From NCBI RefSeq assembly GCF_029968015.1, contig NZ_JASCIS010000011.1:62001-126000 (forward strand): 64,000 bases of DNA. Direction: 5' to 3'. The notes under the pieces are model-generated. The model was given only the letters and a program-made list of their open reading frames with translations, was not told where the DNA came from and made no database searches. Every line of letters begins with the position of its first letter. Positions within the stretch are counted from its first letter, which is position 1. The translations under genes and the position numbers were made by a program. The stretch is from Streptomyces luteolus (GTDB lineage: Bacteria > Actinomycetota > Actinomycetes > Streptomycetales > Streptomycetaceae). This document shows, piece after piece, positions 43,428-51,593 of the stretch.

Positions 43428-45395
43428 CTACCAGGCCTTTTCGCGCAGCAGCCGCAGCCCGTTCAGCGCGACGAGCACCGTCGAGCCCTCGTGGCCCGCC
43501 ACCCCCAGGGGCAGCGGCAGATGGCCGACCAGGTCCCAGACGGTGAGGATCGCGATGCACACCCCGGCGATCACCAGGTTCTGGGTGACCAGGCGGCGGG
43601 CGCGGCGGGACAGGCGCACCGCCCTTGGCACGGCGGCGAGTTCATCGCGTACGACCACGGCGTCCGCCGTTTCCAGGGCGAGGTCGGAGCCCGCGCGGCC
43701 CATGGCGACGCCGGTGTGGGCGGCGGCGAGGGCGGGGGCGTCGTTGACCCCGTCGCCGACGACGAGCACCCTCCTGCCCGCCTCGGTCAACTCCCGTACG
43801 GCTGCGGCCTTTTCGTGCGGCAGCAGGCCCGCGCGGACGTCCGCGATGCCGACCGCCGACGCCATGCCCGCCGCGGCCGCAGGGCCGTCGCCGGTGAGCA
43901 GGACCGGGGGCGTGCCGGTGAGCTCGGCCAGGTCGGCCACGGCCGCGGCGGCGTCGGGACGCGGCCGGTCGGCGAGGGCGAGGCGGCCGACCGGGGCGCC
44001 GTCGACCAGGACGAGGACGGTGGTGTTGCCGTCGTCGGGTTGCGCGCGGGCCGGGAGCAGTCGGGCGGGGGCGCCCACCTCGACCCTGCGGCCCGCGACG
44101 GTGGCGGTCACGCCGCGGCCCGGCGTCGAGGTGAAGTCGTACGCCTCCGGGAGCCGCAGGTCGCGCTCACGGGCGGCGTCGGTGACGGCGCGGGCGATGG
44201 GGTGTTCGCTGCGGTGCTCGACGGCCGCGGCGAGGGTGAGCAACTCCCGCTCGCCGAAGCCGGGTTCGGGGCTTTCGGGGCTTTCGGGGCTGACGGCGAT
44301 GACGCGCGGGGTGCCTTCGGTGAGGGTGCCGGTCTTGTCGTACGCGACCGTGTCGATCTCGCCGAGGCGCTCCATCGCGACGGCGGACTTGACGAGGACG
44401 CCGTGCCGGCCCGCGTTGGCGATCGCGGAGAGCAGCGGCGGCATCGTGGCCAGGACCACCGCGCACGGCGAGGCCACGATCATGAAGGTCATCGCGCGCA
44501 GGAGCGCGCCGGTGAGGTCGGCGCCGAAGGCGAGGGGCACCCCGAAGACGGCGAGCGTGGCGACGACGACGGCCACGGCGTACCGCTGCTCCACCTTCTC
44601 GATGAACAGCTGCGTCGGCGCCTTCGTACGGGACGCCTCCGCGACGAGCGTGACGATCCGGGCGAGCACGGTGTCGGACGGGTCGCGCCGCACCCGCACC
44701 CGCAGGGCGCCGGCCGGGCCGTTGACCGTACCGGCGAACACCTCGTCCCCCGGCCCCTTCGGCACGGGCAGCGGCTCCCCGGTGATGGTGGCCTGGTCGA
44801 CCTCGCCCGTACCGTCGACGACCTCGCCGTCCGCGCCGATCCGCTCGCCGGGGCGGACCAGGATCTCGTCGCCGACGCGGAGGCGGCTCGTGGGCACGGT
44901 CTCCTCCGTCTCGTCCATCTCCTCCGTCTCCTCCGTCTCTCCGGTGACACGGGTGGCGGTCTCGGGTGCGAGATCGAGGAGTCCGCGCACGGAGTCCTCG
45001 GTACGGGCGGTGGCCAGGGCCTCCAGGGCGCCGGACGTGGCGAAGATGACGATGAGCAGGGCGCCGTCCATGACCTGCCCGATCGCGGCGGCGCCGAGGG
45101 CCGCGACGATCATCAGGAGGTCCACGTCGAGGGTGCGCTGGCGCAGCGCGCGCAGCCCTTCGAGCGCGGGCTCCCAGCCGCCCGCGGCATAGGCGACGGC
45201 GTACAGCGGCGCCCACCACCAGGCGCCCAGACCCGCGAGGTGCGGCGGAAGGGCCAGCAGGAACGCGACCAGGGCGGCCCCGGCCCAGCGCACCTCGGGC
45301 AGGGCGAGCAGGCGGGTGCGGCGGGTGGGGGTGACCGGGTGGGCGGCGGATACGGCCGGTACGTCGACCGTCGATTCCCGTACGGACGCGGGCAT
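43428..45395 (-). CDS. P1B-type heavy-metal ATPase (SPC type)
   Basis: 655 residues. The metal site is SPC 309-311, the phosphorylated Asp is 353 in DKTGT, the A-domain has TITGEP, the HP motif is HRSEHPIA, and the hinge is GDGVND. No N-terminal CxxC/HMA domain is present. A Glu/Thr-rich insert (about 152-166, GETEETEEMDETEET) sits in the first cytoplasmic loop. SPC-type pumps export Zn, Cd, Co or Ni; the divergent ArsR-type gene fits that class. Confidence 0.92.
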   Translation of the reverse strand: MPASVRESTVDVPAVSAAHPVTPTRRTRLLALPEVRWAGAALVAFLLALPPHLAGLGAWWWAPLYAVAYAAGGWEPALEGLRALRQRTLDVDLLMIVAALGAAAIGQVMDGALLIVIFATSGALEALATARTEDSVRGLLDLAPETATRVTGETEETEEMDETEETVPTSRLRVGDEILVRPGERIGADGEVVDGTGEVDQATITGEPLPVPKGPGDEVFAGTVNGPAGALRVRVRRDPSDTVLARIVTLVAEASRTKAPTQLFIEKVEQRYAVAVVVATLAVFGVPLAFGADLTGALLRAMTFMIVASPCAVVLATMPPLLSAIANAGRHGVLVKSAVAMERLGEIDTVAYDKTGTLTEGTPRVIAVSPESPESPEPGFGERELLTLAAAVEHRSEHPIARAVTDAARERDLRLPEAYDFTSTPGRGVTATVAGRRVEVGAPARLLPARAQPDDGNTTVLVLVDGAPVGRLALADRPRPDAAAAVADLAELTGTPPVLLTGDGPAAAAGMASAVGIADVRAGLLPHEKAAAVRELTEAGRRVLVVGDGVNDAPALAAAHTGVAMGRAGSDLALETADAVVVRDELAAVPRAVRLSRRARRLVTQNLVIAGVCIAILTVWDLVGHLPLPLGVAGHEGSTVLVALNGLRLLREKAW

Positions 45396-45452
45396 GGCGA
45401 AGGAGCCCCTCAGCTTGGCGGCGAGCAGGATGCTCCCACCATACCCGCATAC

Positions 45453-45468
45453 ATGAACAGCTCTTCAT
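45453..45468. promoter_or_regulatory. ArsR/SmtB-type operator between arsR and metal ATPase
   Basis: ATGAA-CAGCTC-TTCAT, a dyad in the 114-base divergent gap, of the ATGAAyn(n)TTCAT form bound by actinobacterial NmtR/CmtR-type sensors. It sits between the two start codons, allowing control of both. Confidence 0.65.
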
Positions 45469-45509
45469 TCATTCCAGGGTGCTGGACTGCCGCTCGCTAC
45501 GATGTGCGT

Positions 45510-45863
45510 ATGGGCCACGGAGTCGACAAGGAGCGCACCGGCACGCGCGCACGTCTGGACACCGTCGGCGCGGCCGATGTCGCCGCGACCCTCCAGGCCC
45601 TGGCCACCCCTTCCCGGCTGCGGATCCTGGCGCGGCTGCAGGAAGGTCCATGCGCGGTGAGCGAGTTGGCCGAGGCGGCGGACCTGGAGCAGTCGGCGTG
45701 CTCGCACCAGTTGCGGCTGCTGCGCAACCTGGGCCTGGTCACGGGCGAACGCCGCGGCCGCTCGATCGTGTACGCGCTGTACGACCACCACGTCGCGGAA
45801 CTGCTTGAACAGGCCCTGTTCCATGTCGAACACCTCCGACTGGGGTTGCGGGACGCGACGTAG
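45510..45863 (+). CDS. ArsR/SmtB-family metal sensor regulator
   Basis: 117 residues. The winged helix is ATLQALATPSRLRILARLQEGPCAVSELAEAADLEQSACSHQLRLLRNLGLVTGERRGR, with the ELAEAADLEQSACSHQL recognition helix. C-terminal ALYDHHVAELLEQALFHVEH has His/Asp/Glu residues positioned as in the alpha-5 metal site. The start codon has no clear ribosome site and may be leaderless. Confidence 0.9.
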   Translation: MGHGVDKERTGTRARLDTVGAADVAATLQALATPSRLRILARLQEGPCAVSELAEAADLEQSACSHQLRLLRNLGLVTGERRGRSIVYALYDHHVAELLEQALFHVEHLRLGLRDAT

Positions 45864-45882
45864 TCCGGGCCGCGCGATCCTT

Positions 45883-46062
45883 CCCCTCCCCGCCCCTTCC
45901 CGAAAGCCCTGCGGACAGCCACGGGGGCCAGCCCCCGGACCCCCGCTCCTCAAACGCCGGAGGGGCTGAGTTTTTAGGGGCGCGGGGAACTGCGCGACCA
46001 GCCACGACGGCGGGACAGCCGAATGACAGCGCTGCAGGCTTTCGGGAAGGGGCGGGTAGGGG
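45883..46062. repeat. Mosaic intergenic repeat, three modules
   Basis: Outer inverted arms (CCCGCCCCTTCCCGAAAG at 45888-45905 and its complement ending at about 46057) enclose the CGCCGGAGGGGCTGAG module (45956-45971) and the GGGGCGCGGGGAACTGCGCG module (45977-45996). It gathers modules seen singly at 5.86, 9.7, 13.5, 28.5 and 63.6 kb. Confidence 0.85.
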
Positions 46063-46085
46063 ACCATCAACCGGAGGTCACACAC

Positions 46086-46670
46086 ATGCACGCACACCCC
46101 ACCACCCACAACCGCCTCATCATCCTCACGGGCGGCCCCGGCTCCGGGAAGACGACGCTGATCGACGCCCTGGAGCGGTCCGGCCTGTCCCGCACCGAAG
46201 AGGCCGGGCGGGCCGTGATCCGTGAGCAACTGGCCATCGGCGGAACGGCGTTGCCCTGGGCCGACCAGGAGGCGTTCGCCACGCTGATGCTGGAGCGGGA
46301 GCTGCGCTCGTACCGCGAAGGCCGGGCCGCGCCCGGCGACGGACCCGTGCTCTGCGACCGCGGGCTCCCCGACCTCGTCGGCTACCTCCGCCTCGAAGGC
46401 CTCCCCCTGCCCGAGCCCGTGCACACGGCCGCCCGCGAACTCCGCTACCACCCCGACGTGTTCATCGCCCCGCCCTGGCCCGAGATCTACGGCCGCGACA
46501 CCGAGCGCAAGCAGTCGTACGAGGAGGCGGTGCGGACGTACGAGGTGATGGCGGAGGTGTATCCGGAGTACGGGTACGAGCTGGTGCCGCTGCCGCTCGG
46601 GACCGTGGACGAGCGTGTGGGGTTCGTGCGGGCTCGCCTTCGAGAGCGCTCCGGCGTCTCGCGTCCGTAG
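46086..46670 (+). CDS. P-loop AAA-type ATPase/kinase-like protein
   Basis: 194 residues from the ATG at 46086, with GGAGG eight bases upstream; the ORF is open from 46023 through the repeat but that is unlikely. Walker A GGPGSGKTT, then VLCDRGLPDLVGYLRLEG (Walker-B-like Asp and Arg) and a C-terminal RDTERKQSYEEAVRTYEVM helix. It resembles the predicted NTP-binding AAA proteins with unknown substrate. Confidence 0.78.
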   Translation: MHAHPTTHNRLIILTGGPGSGKTTLIDALERSGLSRTEEAGRAVIREQLAIGGTALPWADQEAFATLMLERELRSYREGRAAPGDGPVLCDRGLPDLVGYLRLEGLPLPEPVHTAARELRYHPDVFIAPPWPEIYGRDTERKQSYEEAVRTYEVMAEVYPEYGYELVPLPLGTVDERVGFVRARLRERSGVSRP

Positions 46671-46733
46671 CGGTTCGGGACCGACGAGCGGACGGAACTC
46701 CGGCGAGGCTCCGCGCGCCGCAACCTCCCCGCC

Positions 46734-47306
46734 TCAGGGCGTCAGGCTCTCCAGGTCGATGTCCATCACGAAAGGCACCGTCGTCTTGAGCCTGCCTCGG
46801 TGGATGCCCGTCGGGACGTAGGAGTGCGTGACCCGGTCGAGCTCGTAGACGTGCACGGCCGACTCGCCGTCCTCGTCCTCCACGCGCCAGAAGTGCGGGA
46901 TCCCGGCCTGGGCGTACTTGAACGGCTTGATGTTGCGGTCTCGGTCGACGGACTCCTCCGAAACGACCTCCACCACGAGTGCGACCTCCTCCGGGAGGTA
47001 GCTCGTCCGGTCCGGTTCGTAGGGCACGGTGGCGACCAGGACGTCGGGCTCCGGTCGGCTCTTCTTGTCCAGGCGGACGGTCATTTCCAGCGCCGCATCG
47101 AAGCCCTCGGGGGCGGCCTGGCGCAGGGCGAAGCTCAGGCTGGTGACGAGGCGCGAGTGCCAGGACCGCTGCGGGACCAACCTGAAGATCAGCGCTCCAT
47201 CGATGAGTTCGGTGTGACGGGGCGCCTGGGGGAGGTGGTCGAGGTCATCGGCCTCCCATCCGCTTCGGCGGGGCGGATACATCCAGTCGGGCAGCTCGGC
47301 GGTCAC
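46734..47306 (-). CDS. Uma2-family (PD-(D/E)XK-like) nuclease
   Basis: 190 residues. Conserved family points are HTELIDGALIF, SRPEPDVLVAT, LVVEVVSEES and DRDRNIKPFKYAQAGIPHFWRVE, giving the Asp, Glu and Lys of the restriction-endonuclease-like site. Uma2 genes are abundant in Streptomyces with unclear roles. Convergent with the ATPase gene. Confidence 0.85.
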   Translation of the reverse strand: MTAELPDWMYPPRRSGWEADDLDHLPQAPRHTELIDGALIFRLVPQRSWHSRLVTSLSFALRQAAPEGFDAALEMTVRLDKKSRPEPDVLVATVPYEPDRTSYLPEEVALVVEVVSEESVDRDRNIKPFKYAQAGIPHFWRVEDEDGESAVHVYELDRVTHSYVPTGIHRGRLKTTVPFVMDIDLESLTP

Positions 47307-47334
47307 GGTCTCCTCCTCCGTCCTACTGTGCGGT

Positions 47335-48114
47335 TCACTTCCGCTTGCGGGCCTCGATCAGGAAGCGCGTGCTGTGGGCCCGGAAGTGGCCGTCGTGCTC
47401 GATCCGGTCGTGCAGGGCGCGGAGTTGCGGGCGGTACGCGTCGACCGTGAAGCCCGGGACCATCCAGATCACCTTGCGCAGGAAGTGCACGACGGCCCCG
47501 ATGTCGTAGAAGTCCATCCGCAGCCGCTCCAGGCGCAGATCGACGATCTCCAGGCCCGCCGCCTCGGCCTCGGCCCGCTCCAGGTCGGGGTGGCGGGCTC
47601 CGCGCACGTCGTCCGGCTGGCGGCCGAGGAAGTACTCGACGAGCTCGAAGCAGCTGGCCGGGCCGACGTGCTGGGCGAAGTACGTGCCGCCGGGCGCGAG
47701 CACGCGGGCGATCTCCGTGAAGTACGCCTTCACCGGGTGCCGGCTCACCACCAGGTCGAACGCCCCGTCCGCGAACGGCAGCGGCGGCTCCTCCGGGTCG
47801 GCCACGACGACGGTGCCCAGCGGGTGCAGGAGCGCGGTGGCCTTGGCCACGTTCGGCGGCCAGGCCTCGGTCGCGACGCACAGCGGGGGGCGGCCCGGCA
47901 CTCCGGCGAGCACCTCTCCCCCGCCGGTCTGGATGTCGAGCGCGGCCCGCGCACCCGCCATCCGCTCGCCCATCAGCCGCTGATACCCCCACGACGGCCG
48001 CTGCTCGGTGGCCCGTCCCTCGAACCAGGAGAAGTCCCACCCTTCGGTGGGGGCGGCCTCGGCTTCGGCCACGAGGGATTCGAAGGTGCGCGGTTCCGGT
48101 GGTGCAGGTGACAT
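47335..48114 (-). CDS. SAM-dependent methyltransferase, class I
   Basis: 259 residues. Motif I is ALDIQTGGGEVL, with a Gln-Thr in place of the usual Gly-Cys-Gly. FDLVVSRHPVKAYFTEIARVLAPGGTYFAQHVG is the later core. DFYDIGAVVHFLRKVIWMVPGF is typical of this actinobacterial group. Substrate unknown. Confidence 0.8.
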   Translation of the reverse strand: MSPAPPEPRTFESLVAEAEAAPTEGWDFSWFEGRATEQRPSWGYQRLMGERMAGARAALDIQTGGGEVLAGVPGRPPLCVATEAWPPNVAKATALLHPLGTVVVADPEEPPLPFADGAFDLVVSRHPVKAYFTEIARVLAPGGTYFAQHVGPASCFELVEYFLGRQPDDVRGARHPDLERAEAEAAGLEIVDLRLERLRMDFYDIGAVVHFLRKVIWMVPGFTVDAYRPQLRALHDRIEHDGHFRAHSTRFLIEARKRK

Positions 48115-48165
48115 GGGGCGATCGTGCCACCCGGAGCCCGCCGCACGCGCGGGAATTGCGGGCGG

Positions 48166-48474
48166 TCAGGCCGTGAGGCCCTGCAGGATCCCCGTGAGCG
48201 CGCCGCCGCCCAGGACGCAGACGAACGCCAGGGCCATCAGCTTCCGGCTGCGCGTACGGTGCGCCCGTACCGCCGCGAGGATCGCGAGACCGCCGACGGC
48301 CACCGGCGCCAGTCCGGCGAGCCGCGCCCCGGTCGAACCGCCCGGCGAAAAGAGCATCGCAATTCCGGCAAACGCCAGCAATCCCCCGATGCCGCCCGCA
48401 AGCATCGCCATTCGATTCCAAATGCGATCCCAAACTTGTGCCCGCGAGTTGTCGCCCATATCGTTCATCAACAT
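48166..48474 (-). CDS. Small three-helix membrane protein
   Basis: 102 residues from the ATG at 48474. Helices are AMLAGGIGGLLAFAGIAMLF, LAGLAPVAVGGLAILAAV and LMALAFVCVLGGGALTGIL. No family recognised. Confidence 0.6.
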   Translation of the reverse strand: MLMNDMGDNSRAQVWDRIWNRMAMLAGGIGGLLAFAGIAMLFSPGGSTGARLAGLAPVAVGGLAILAAVRAHRTRSRKLMALAFVCVLGGGALTGILQGLTA

Positions 48475-48599
48475 GCTCGGCAGGCTACGTGATTTCACGT
48501 GATCACCAAAGGCCGGGGAATTGCATTCAAGATCAAGAATGCACGCGGCAATCACGCGCGGGGCACTAATCACTTGCAAGAAGGGCGAGCGGGGGCGAC

Positions 48600-48917
48600 G
48601 TGACGGATTTCAAGGTCGAGCCGGACGACATCGGCAGCTACTCGGCCCAGATCGGCCGTGCCGCGGACGACATGCAGGCCGCGAAGAAGTACGTCGACTC
48701 CCACACCGAGGTCGGCTGGTACGACAACGGCCTGATCAGCAACCTCGCCAACTCCCACGACAGCCTGGTCACCCAGCTGGGCGAGGCGCTCACCAAGACC
48801 GAGTCGATCCTGCGCGCCTGCCGGACCGAACTCACCGCGGTCTCCCGGTACTACGACGAGACCGACCGGGGAAACGCGGCCGACCTCGACGCCAAGTATC
48901 CAGAAAGCAAGCGGTAG
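48600..48917 (+). CDS. WXG100-like protein with YxxxD end (host type VII substrate)
   Basis: 105 residues, GTG start. Two helices (DIGSYSAQIGRAADDMQAAKKYVDS; LISNLANSHDSLVTQLGEALTKTESILRACRTELTAV) with a GWYDNG turn replacing WxG, followed by SRYYDETDRGN, where Y-DET-D fits the YxxxD/E secretion signal. First gene of a three-gene operon outside the integrated element. Confidence 0.8.
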   Translation: MTDFKVEPDDIGSYSAQIGRAADDMQAAKKYVDSHTEVGWYDNGLISNLANSHDSLVTQLGEALTKTESILRACRTELTAVSRYYDETDRGNAADLDAKYPESKR

Positions 48918-48968
48918 TTCGAGGCGCCGCCCCGCACTGCACCATCATTTCCCAGGAGTTCGACTCGC

Positions 48969-49724
48969 ATGTCCGGATTCAGCGACGTCTCAGAACCTTC
49001 GAGCCATCTGACCGCCCCGAACGAGAACCCCGAAGAGTTCTCCCAAGGCGTTCTGGTCGATATCTTCAATGATCTCGGCGACCTGATGAGCCCCACGTGG
49101 TACGTCACCGAGGCCATCAACCTCGTCTTCGGATTCAACCCGCTCGAAGAGGTCATCGACTGGTACAGCGGCGACTGGGAGACCTTCCTCAGGTGCGGCG
49201 AGGTGTGGACGAACGTCGGCAAGGCCTGCGACGCGGTCAGCGCCAACGTGAAGTCCGGCAACACCGCGCTCGACGGCACCTGGAACGGCAACGCCGCCGA
49301 CGCCGCGTACGTCTACTTCGAGGAGCTCGCGAAGAAGCTCGCCGAGCAGAAGGCCACCCTGGACCAGCTCCAGGACGCCTACCAGCACATGGCGCACTCC
49401 GCGTACCTCAGCGCGGAGGGTGTGAAGGGCATCCTGTCCGGGATCATCGACGGGCTGCTTATCGTCGGCCTGGAGATCGCGGCCGGTACGGCCCTGTCCT
49501 GGACGGGCGTCGGCGCCGTCGTCGGCTACGGCCTCGCCGCCCTGGAGATCGCCAACATCCTGCGCCAGTGGAGCACCGCCACCGAGGCCATCACACAGGC
49601 CCAGCAGCTCGCCCAGCTCACCGCGAGCGCGGTCGAGAACCTCGCCAACGACCTCGGCAACTCCTTCAAGAACTTCCCCGCGCCCGGTTCGGCGTACGAC
49701 CACCCGAACAAGGCGATCGCTTGA
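48969..49724 (+). CDS. WXG100-type effector-like protein
   Basis: 251 residues. The WxG turn is ALDGTWNGNAADAAYVYFEELAKKL (W-N-G at about residue 101). A hydrophobic stretch (VKGILSGIIDGLLIVGLEIAAGTALSWTGVGAVVGYGLAALEIANIL, about 157-200) could span or insert in a membrane. The partner is probably the preceding 105-residue protein. Confidence 0.78.
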   Translation: MSGFSDVSEPSSHLTAPNENPEEFSQGVLVDIFNDLGDLMSPTWYVTEAINLVFGFNPLEEVIDWYSGDWETFLRCGEVWTNVGKACDAVSANVKSGNTALDGTWNGNAADAAYVYFEELAKKLAEQKATLDQLQDAYQHMAHSAYLSAEGVKGILSGIIDGLLIVGLEIAAGTALSWTGVGAVVGYGLAALEIANILRQWSTATEAITQAQQLAQLTASAVENLANDLGNSFKNFPAPGSAYDHPNKAIA

Positions 49725-49761
49725 ACTCGCCCACGAGCGCGACCAGTTGGAGCTGAACACC

Positions 49762-50154
49762 ATGGCCGAAGACCGCCAGGACCGCCAGGACCGCCAGATC
49801 GGCGACGCCGACCTCACCTCGATGACCGGCGGCGACGAGGCCCGCGCCCGCGCCCTGCGCAAGACGCTGCAACGCCTCGCCGACAGCGACAAGGCCGGCC
49901 CCGCCCTCCAGGAGATGGCCCGCGAGGTCCTCTCCGGCCGGGTCGGACTGCGCGAGGCGATGCGCGTGGGCGCGTACGCCGACGCGCTCGGCGAGAAGCT
50001 CGCCGAGGGCCGCCGCGCGTACGAGGCGATCCCCCGCGAGGAACGCGAACGCCAGATGGAAGCGGCCCGCGACTACCTCGCCAAGCAGCGCGCGGAGATC
50101 GACCGCGAACGCTCGGAGGCGGCGCTGCGGCGGGGGCAGAAGCACAACCGCTGA
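49762..50154 (+). CDS. Helical hypothetical protein of the host WxG operon
   Basis: 130 residues from the ATG at 49762 (GGAG nine bases upstream). The start repeats Asp-Arg-Gln three times; the rest is Ala/Glu/Arg-rich helix (LQEMAREVLSGRVGLREAMRVGAYADALGEKLAEG). No family recognised; position suggests a chaperone-like or accessory role with the two WxG proteins. Confidence 0.7.
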   Translation: MAEDRQDRQDRQIGDADLTSMTGGDEARARALRKTLQRLADSDKAGPALQEMAREVLSGRVGLREAMRVGAYADALGEKLAEGRRAYEAIPREERERQMEAARDYLAKQRAEIDRERSEAALRRGQKHNR

Positions 50155-50224
50155 CGGCCGTCGCAGCCGTGCCGGGGTGCCGGGGCCCGCTCGGCGCCCG
50201 AACGGCGGCCGTGGCGCCTCGCCC

Positions 50225-50566
50225 TCAGCCGAGGACCAGCGACTCGTCCCCGAAGTCGGCGACGATCTTGAGGCGTCCGCCGAGGGCGGCCACGTAGGCG
50301 GCGAGGGTCTCGACCTCGGTCCGAGTGACCGCCCCCTTCTCGATCTGCGAGACCCGCCCCTGGGTAACACCGAGCACCTCGGCCAGGGCGGCCTGGGTCA
50401 TGTGCTGCCGCTTGCGGACTTCGGCCAGCCGGTGAGCGCGCACCTCGGCGAGCATGTCCGCCGCCTGCTTCTCGACGCTCACCTGCTCGTCCGGAGTGAA
50501 GCCGAGCTCGCCCCTGAGTTCGCTCCAGTCCGCCGATTCAGCCTTCTTCGGCTTGAGAGTGCTCAC
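50225..50566 (-). CDS. XRE-family antitoxin of a RelE/HigB-type pair
   Basis: 113 residues from the GTG at 50566, with GGAGGA upstream. The helix-turn-helix is RKRQHMTQAALAEVLGVTQGRVSQIEKGAVTRTEVETLAAYVAALGG, typical HigA form. The start overlaps the toxin stop by four bases; toxin-first order is that of higBA. Confidence 0.85.
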   Translation of the reverse strand: MSTLKPKKAESADWSELRGELGFTPDEQVSVEKQAADMLAEVRAHRLAEVRKRQHMTQAALAEVLGVTQGRVSQIEKGAVTRTEVETLAAYVAALGGRLKIVADFGDESLVLG

Positions 50567-50922
50567 GATTCCTCCTCCAGATACGCCTGATAGGCAGCTT
50601 CGGCTTCCTTGATGGCCGTCCGGTACCAGCCGCTCCAATTCCCGGATTTGTCACCTCCGACGAGTACCACGGCGTTGCGTGCGGGATCGAAGGCGAAGAG
50701 CAGGCGCACCTCCGTGCTGCCCTTGGAGCCCGGACGTAACTCCTTCAGATTGGGGAGGTTCGATCCAGCAACCCGATCGACCAGCGGACGCCCCAGGGCC
50801 GGACCCTCGACCTGGAGCACGTCGAGCGCGGCGGCGATCTGGACGAGAGTCTCGCGGTCGCTCTTGCGGAGTTCATGGATCCAAGCGAGGGCTGGCTCCA
50901 CGACGATGATCCTGAAGCTCAT
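50563..50922 (-). CDS. RelE/ParE (Gp49/HigB-like) toxin
   Basis: 119 residues. LKELRPGSKGSTEVRLLFAFDPARNAVVLVGGDKSGNW followed by WYRTAIKEAEAAYQAYLEE is the phage-derived Gp49-like pattern of HigB mRNA interferases. Upstream partner of the XRE gene. Likely cleaves mRNA on the ribosome when unpaired. Confidence 0.85.
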   Translation of the reverse strand: MSFRIIVVEPALAWIHELRKSDRETLVQIAAALDVLQVEGPALGRPLVDRVAGSNLPNLKELRPGSKGSTEVRLLFAFDPARNAVVLVGGDKSGNWSGWYRTAIKEAEAAYQAYLEEES

Positions 50923-50977
50923 GCAGTCTCCACTCTCGAATATTACCTCTACACAATATCAGGCTGCCCTAATATTT

Positions 50978-51424
50978 CTACCGCGTCGCCCACGTCGACC
51001 TCCCGCACTCGGCCCACAGCAGCTTCCCCGCCCCGCCGCCCATGCCGTCCCCGAGTTCGTACGCGCCCCACCGCTCGGCACATGCCCCGACGAGGAAGAG
51101 GCCCCTGCCGGTCTCGTCCGTGTCGGGGACGGCGAGCGGTACGCGCTGGTCGCGGAAGGGGGCGGGGATCTCGGGGTTGGTGTCCCATACGCTGACCCGC
51201 AGCCGGCCGGGGGCCATCTCGCGCAGGCGGAGGGTGTACGTGCCGAGGGAGTGCAGGTAGGCGTTGGTGACCAGCTCACTGGTCAACAGCTCGGCGCTGT
51301 CGGCTAGTTCGGCCAGGCCGTGGGAGTCGAGGACGGCACGGAGGGTCGTACGGGCTACGCCTGGGGCGCGGGGATCCCGTGGGAGTTGGAGGGTGTAGGC
51401 CCAGGGTGGGGTTACGTTGGTCAT
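50978..51424 (-). CDS. RsbW-like ATP-binding anti-sigma-type kinase
   Basis: 148 residues. N-box ELLTSELVTNAYLHS, G1 region VWDTNP with DTDETGRGLFLVGACAERWG. HATPase_c fold without other domain, as in the many streptomycete RsbW homologues. Divergent from the Scr1-type regulator; such pairs are frequent in the genus. Confidence 0.85.
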   Translation of the reverse strand: MTNVTPPWAYTLQLPRDPRAPGVARTTLRAVLDSHGLAELADSAELLTSELVTNAYLHSLGTYTLRLREMAPGRLRVSVWDTNPEIPAPFRDQRVPLAVPDTDETGRGLFLVGACAERWGAYELGDGMGGGAGKLLWAECGRSTWATR

Positions 51425-51535
51425 CGGAAGTCTCCGATCACGTAGGGGAGTTGAGTGAGTCTGCTCGGTGGCTTTGCCGTGGCGTCCACGGTGCACTTCC
51501 AGAGAGCTCCAACGTAGCGGGTCGGGATATATTCT

Positions 51536-51579
51536 TCACCCGAGTGGGAGAAATCTCTAAGGCAATCACCCGTGTGAGT
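51536..51579. promoter_or_regulatory. Two direct operator-like sites before the Scr1-type gene
   Basis: TCACCCGAGTGGGA (51536-51549) and TCACCCGTGTGAGT (51566-51579), exactly 30 bases apart. Both lie downstream of the TATATT -10-like hexamer (51528-51533), suiting repression. Confidence 0.5.
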
Positions 51580-51593
51580 TACAAGGAGAGGCC

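Noticed and set aside
43491..45509. Very long plus-strand frame upstream of the ArsR gene
   Set aside because: Gly/Arg/Asp-rich antisense shadow of the metal ATPase; the real ArsR protein begins at 45510.
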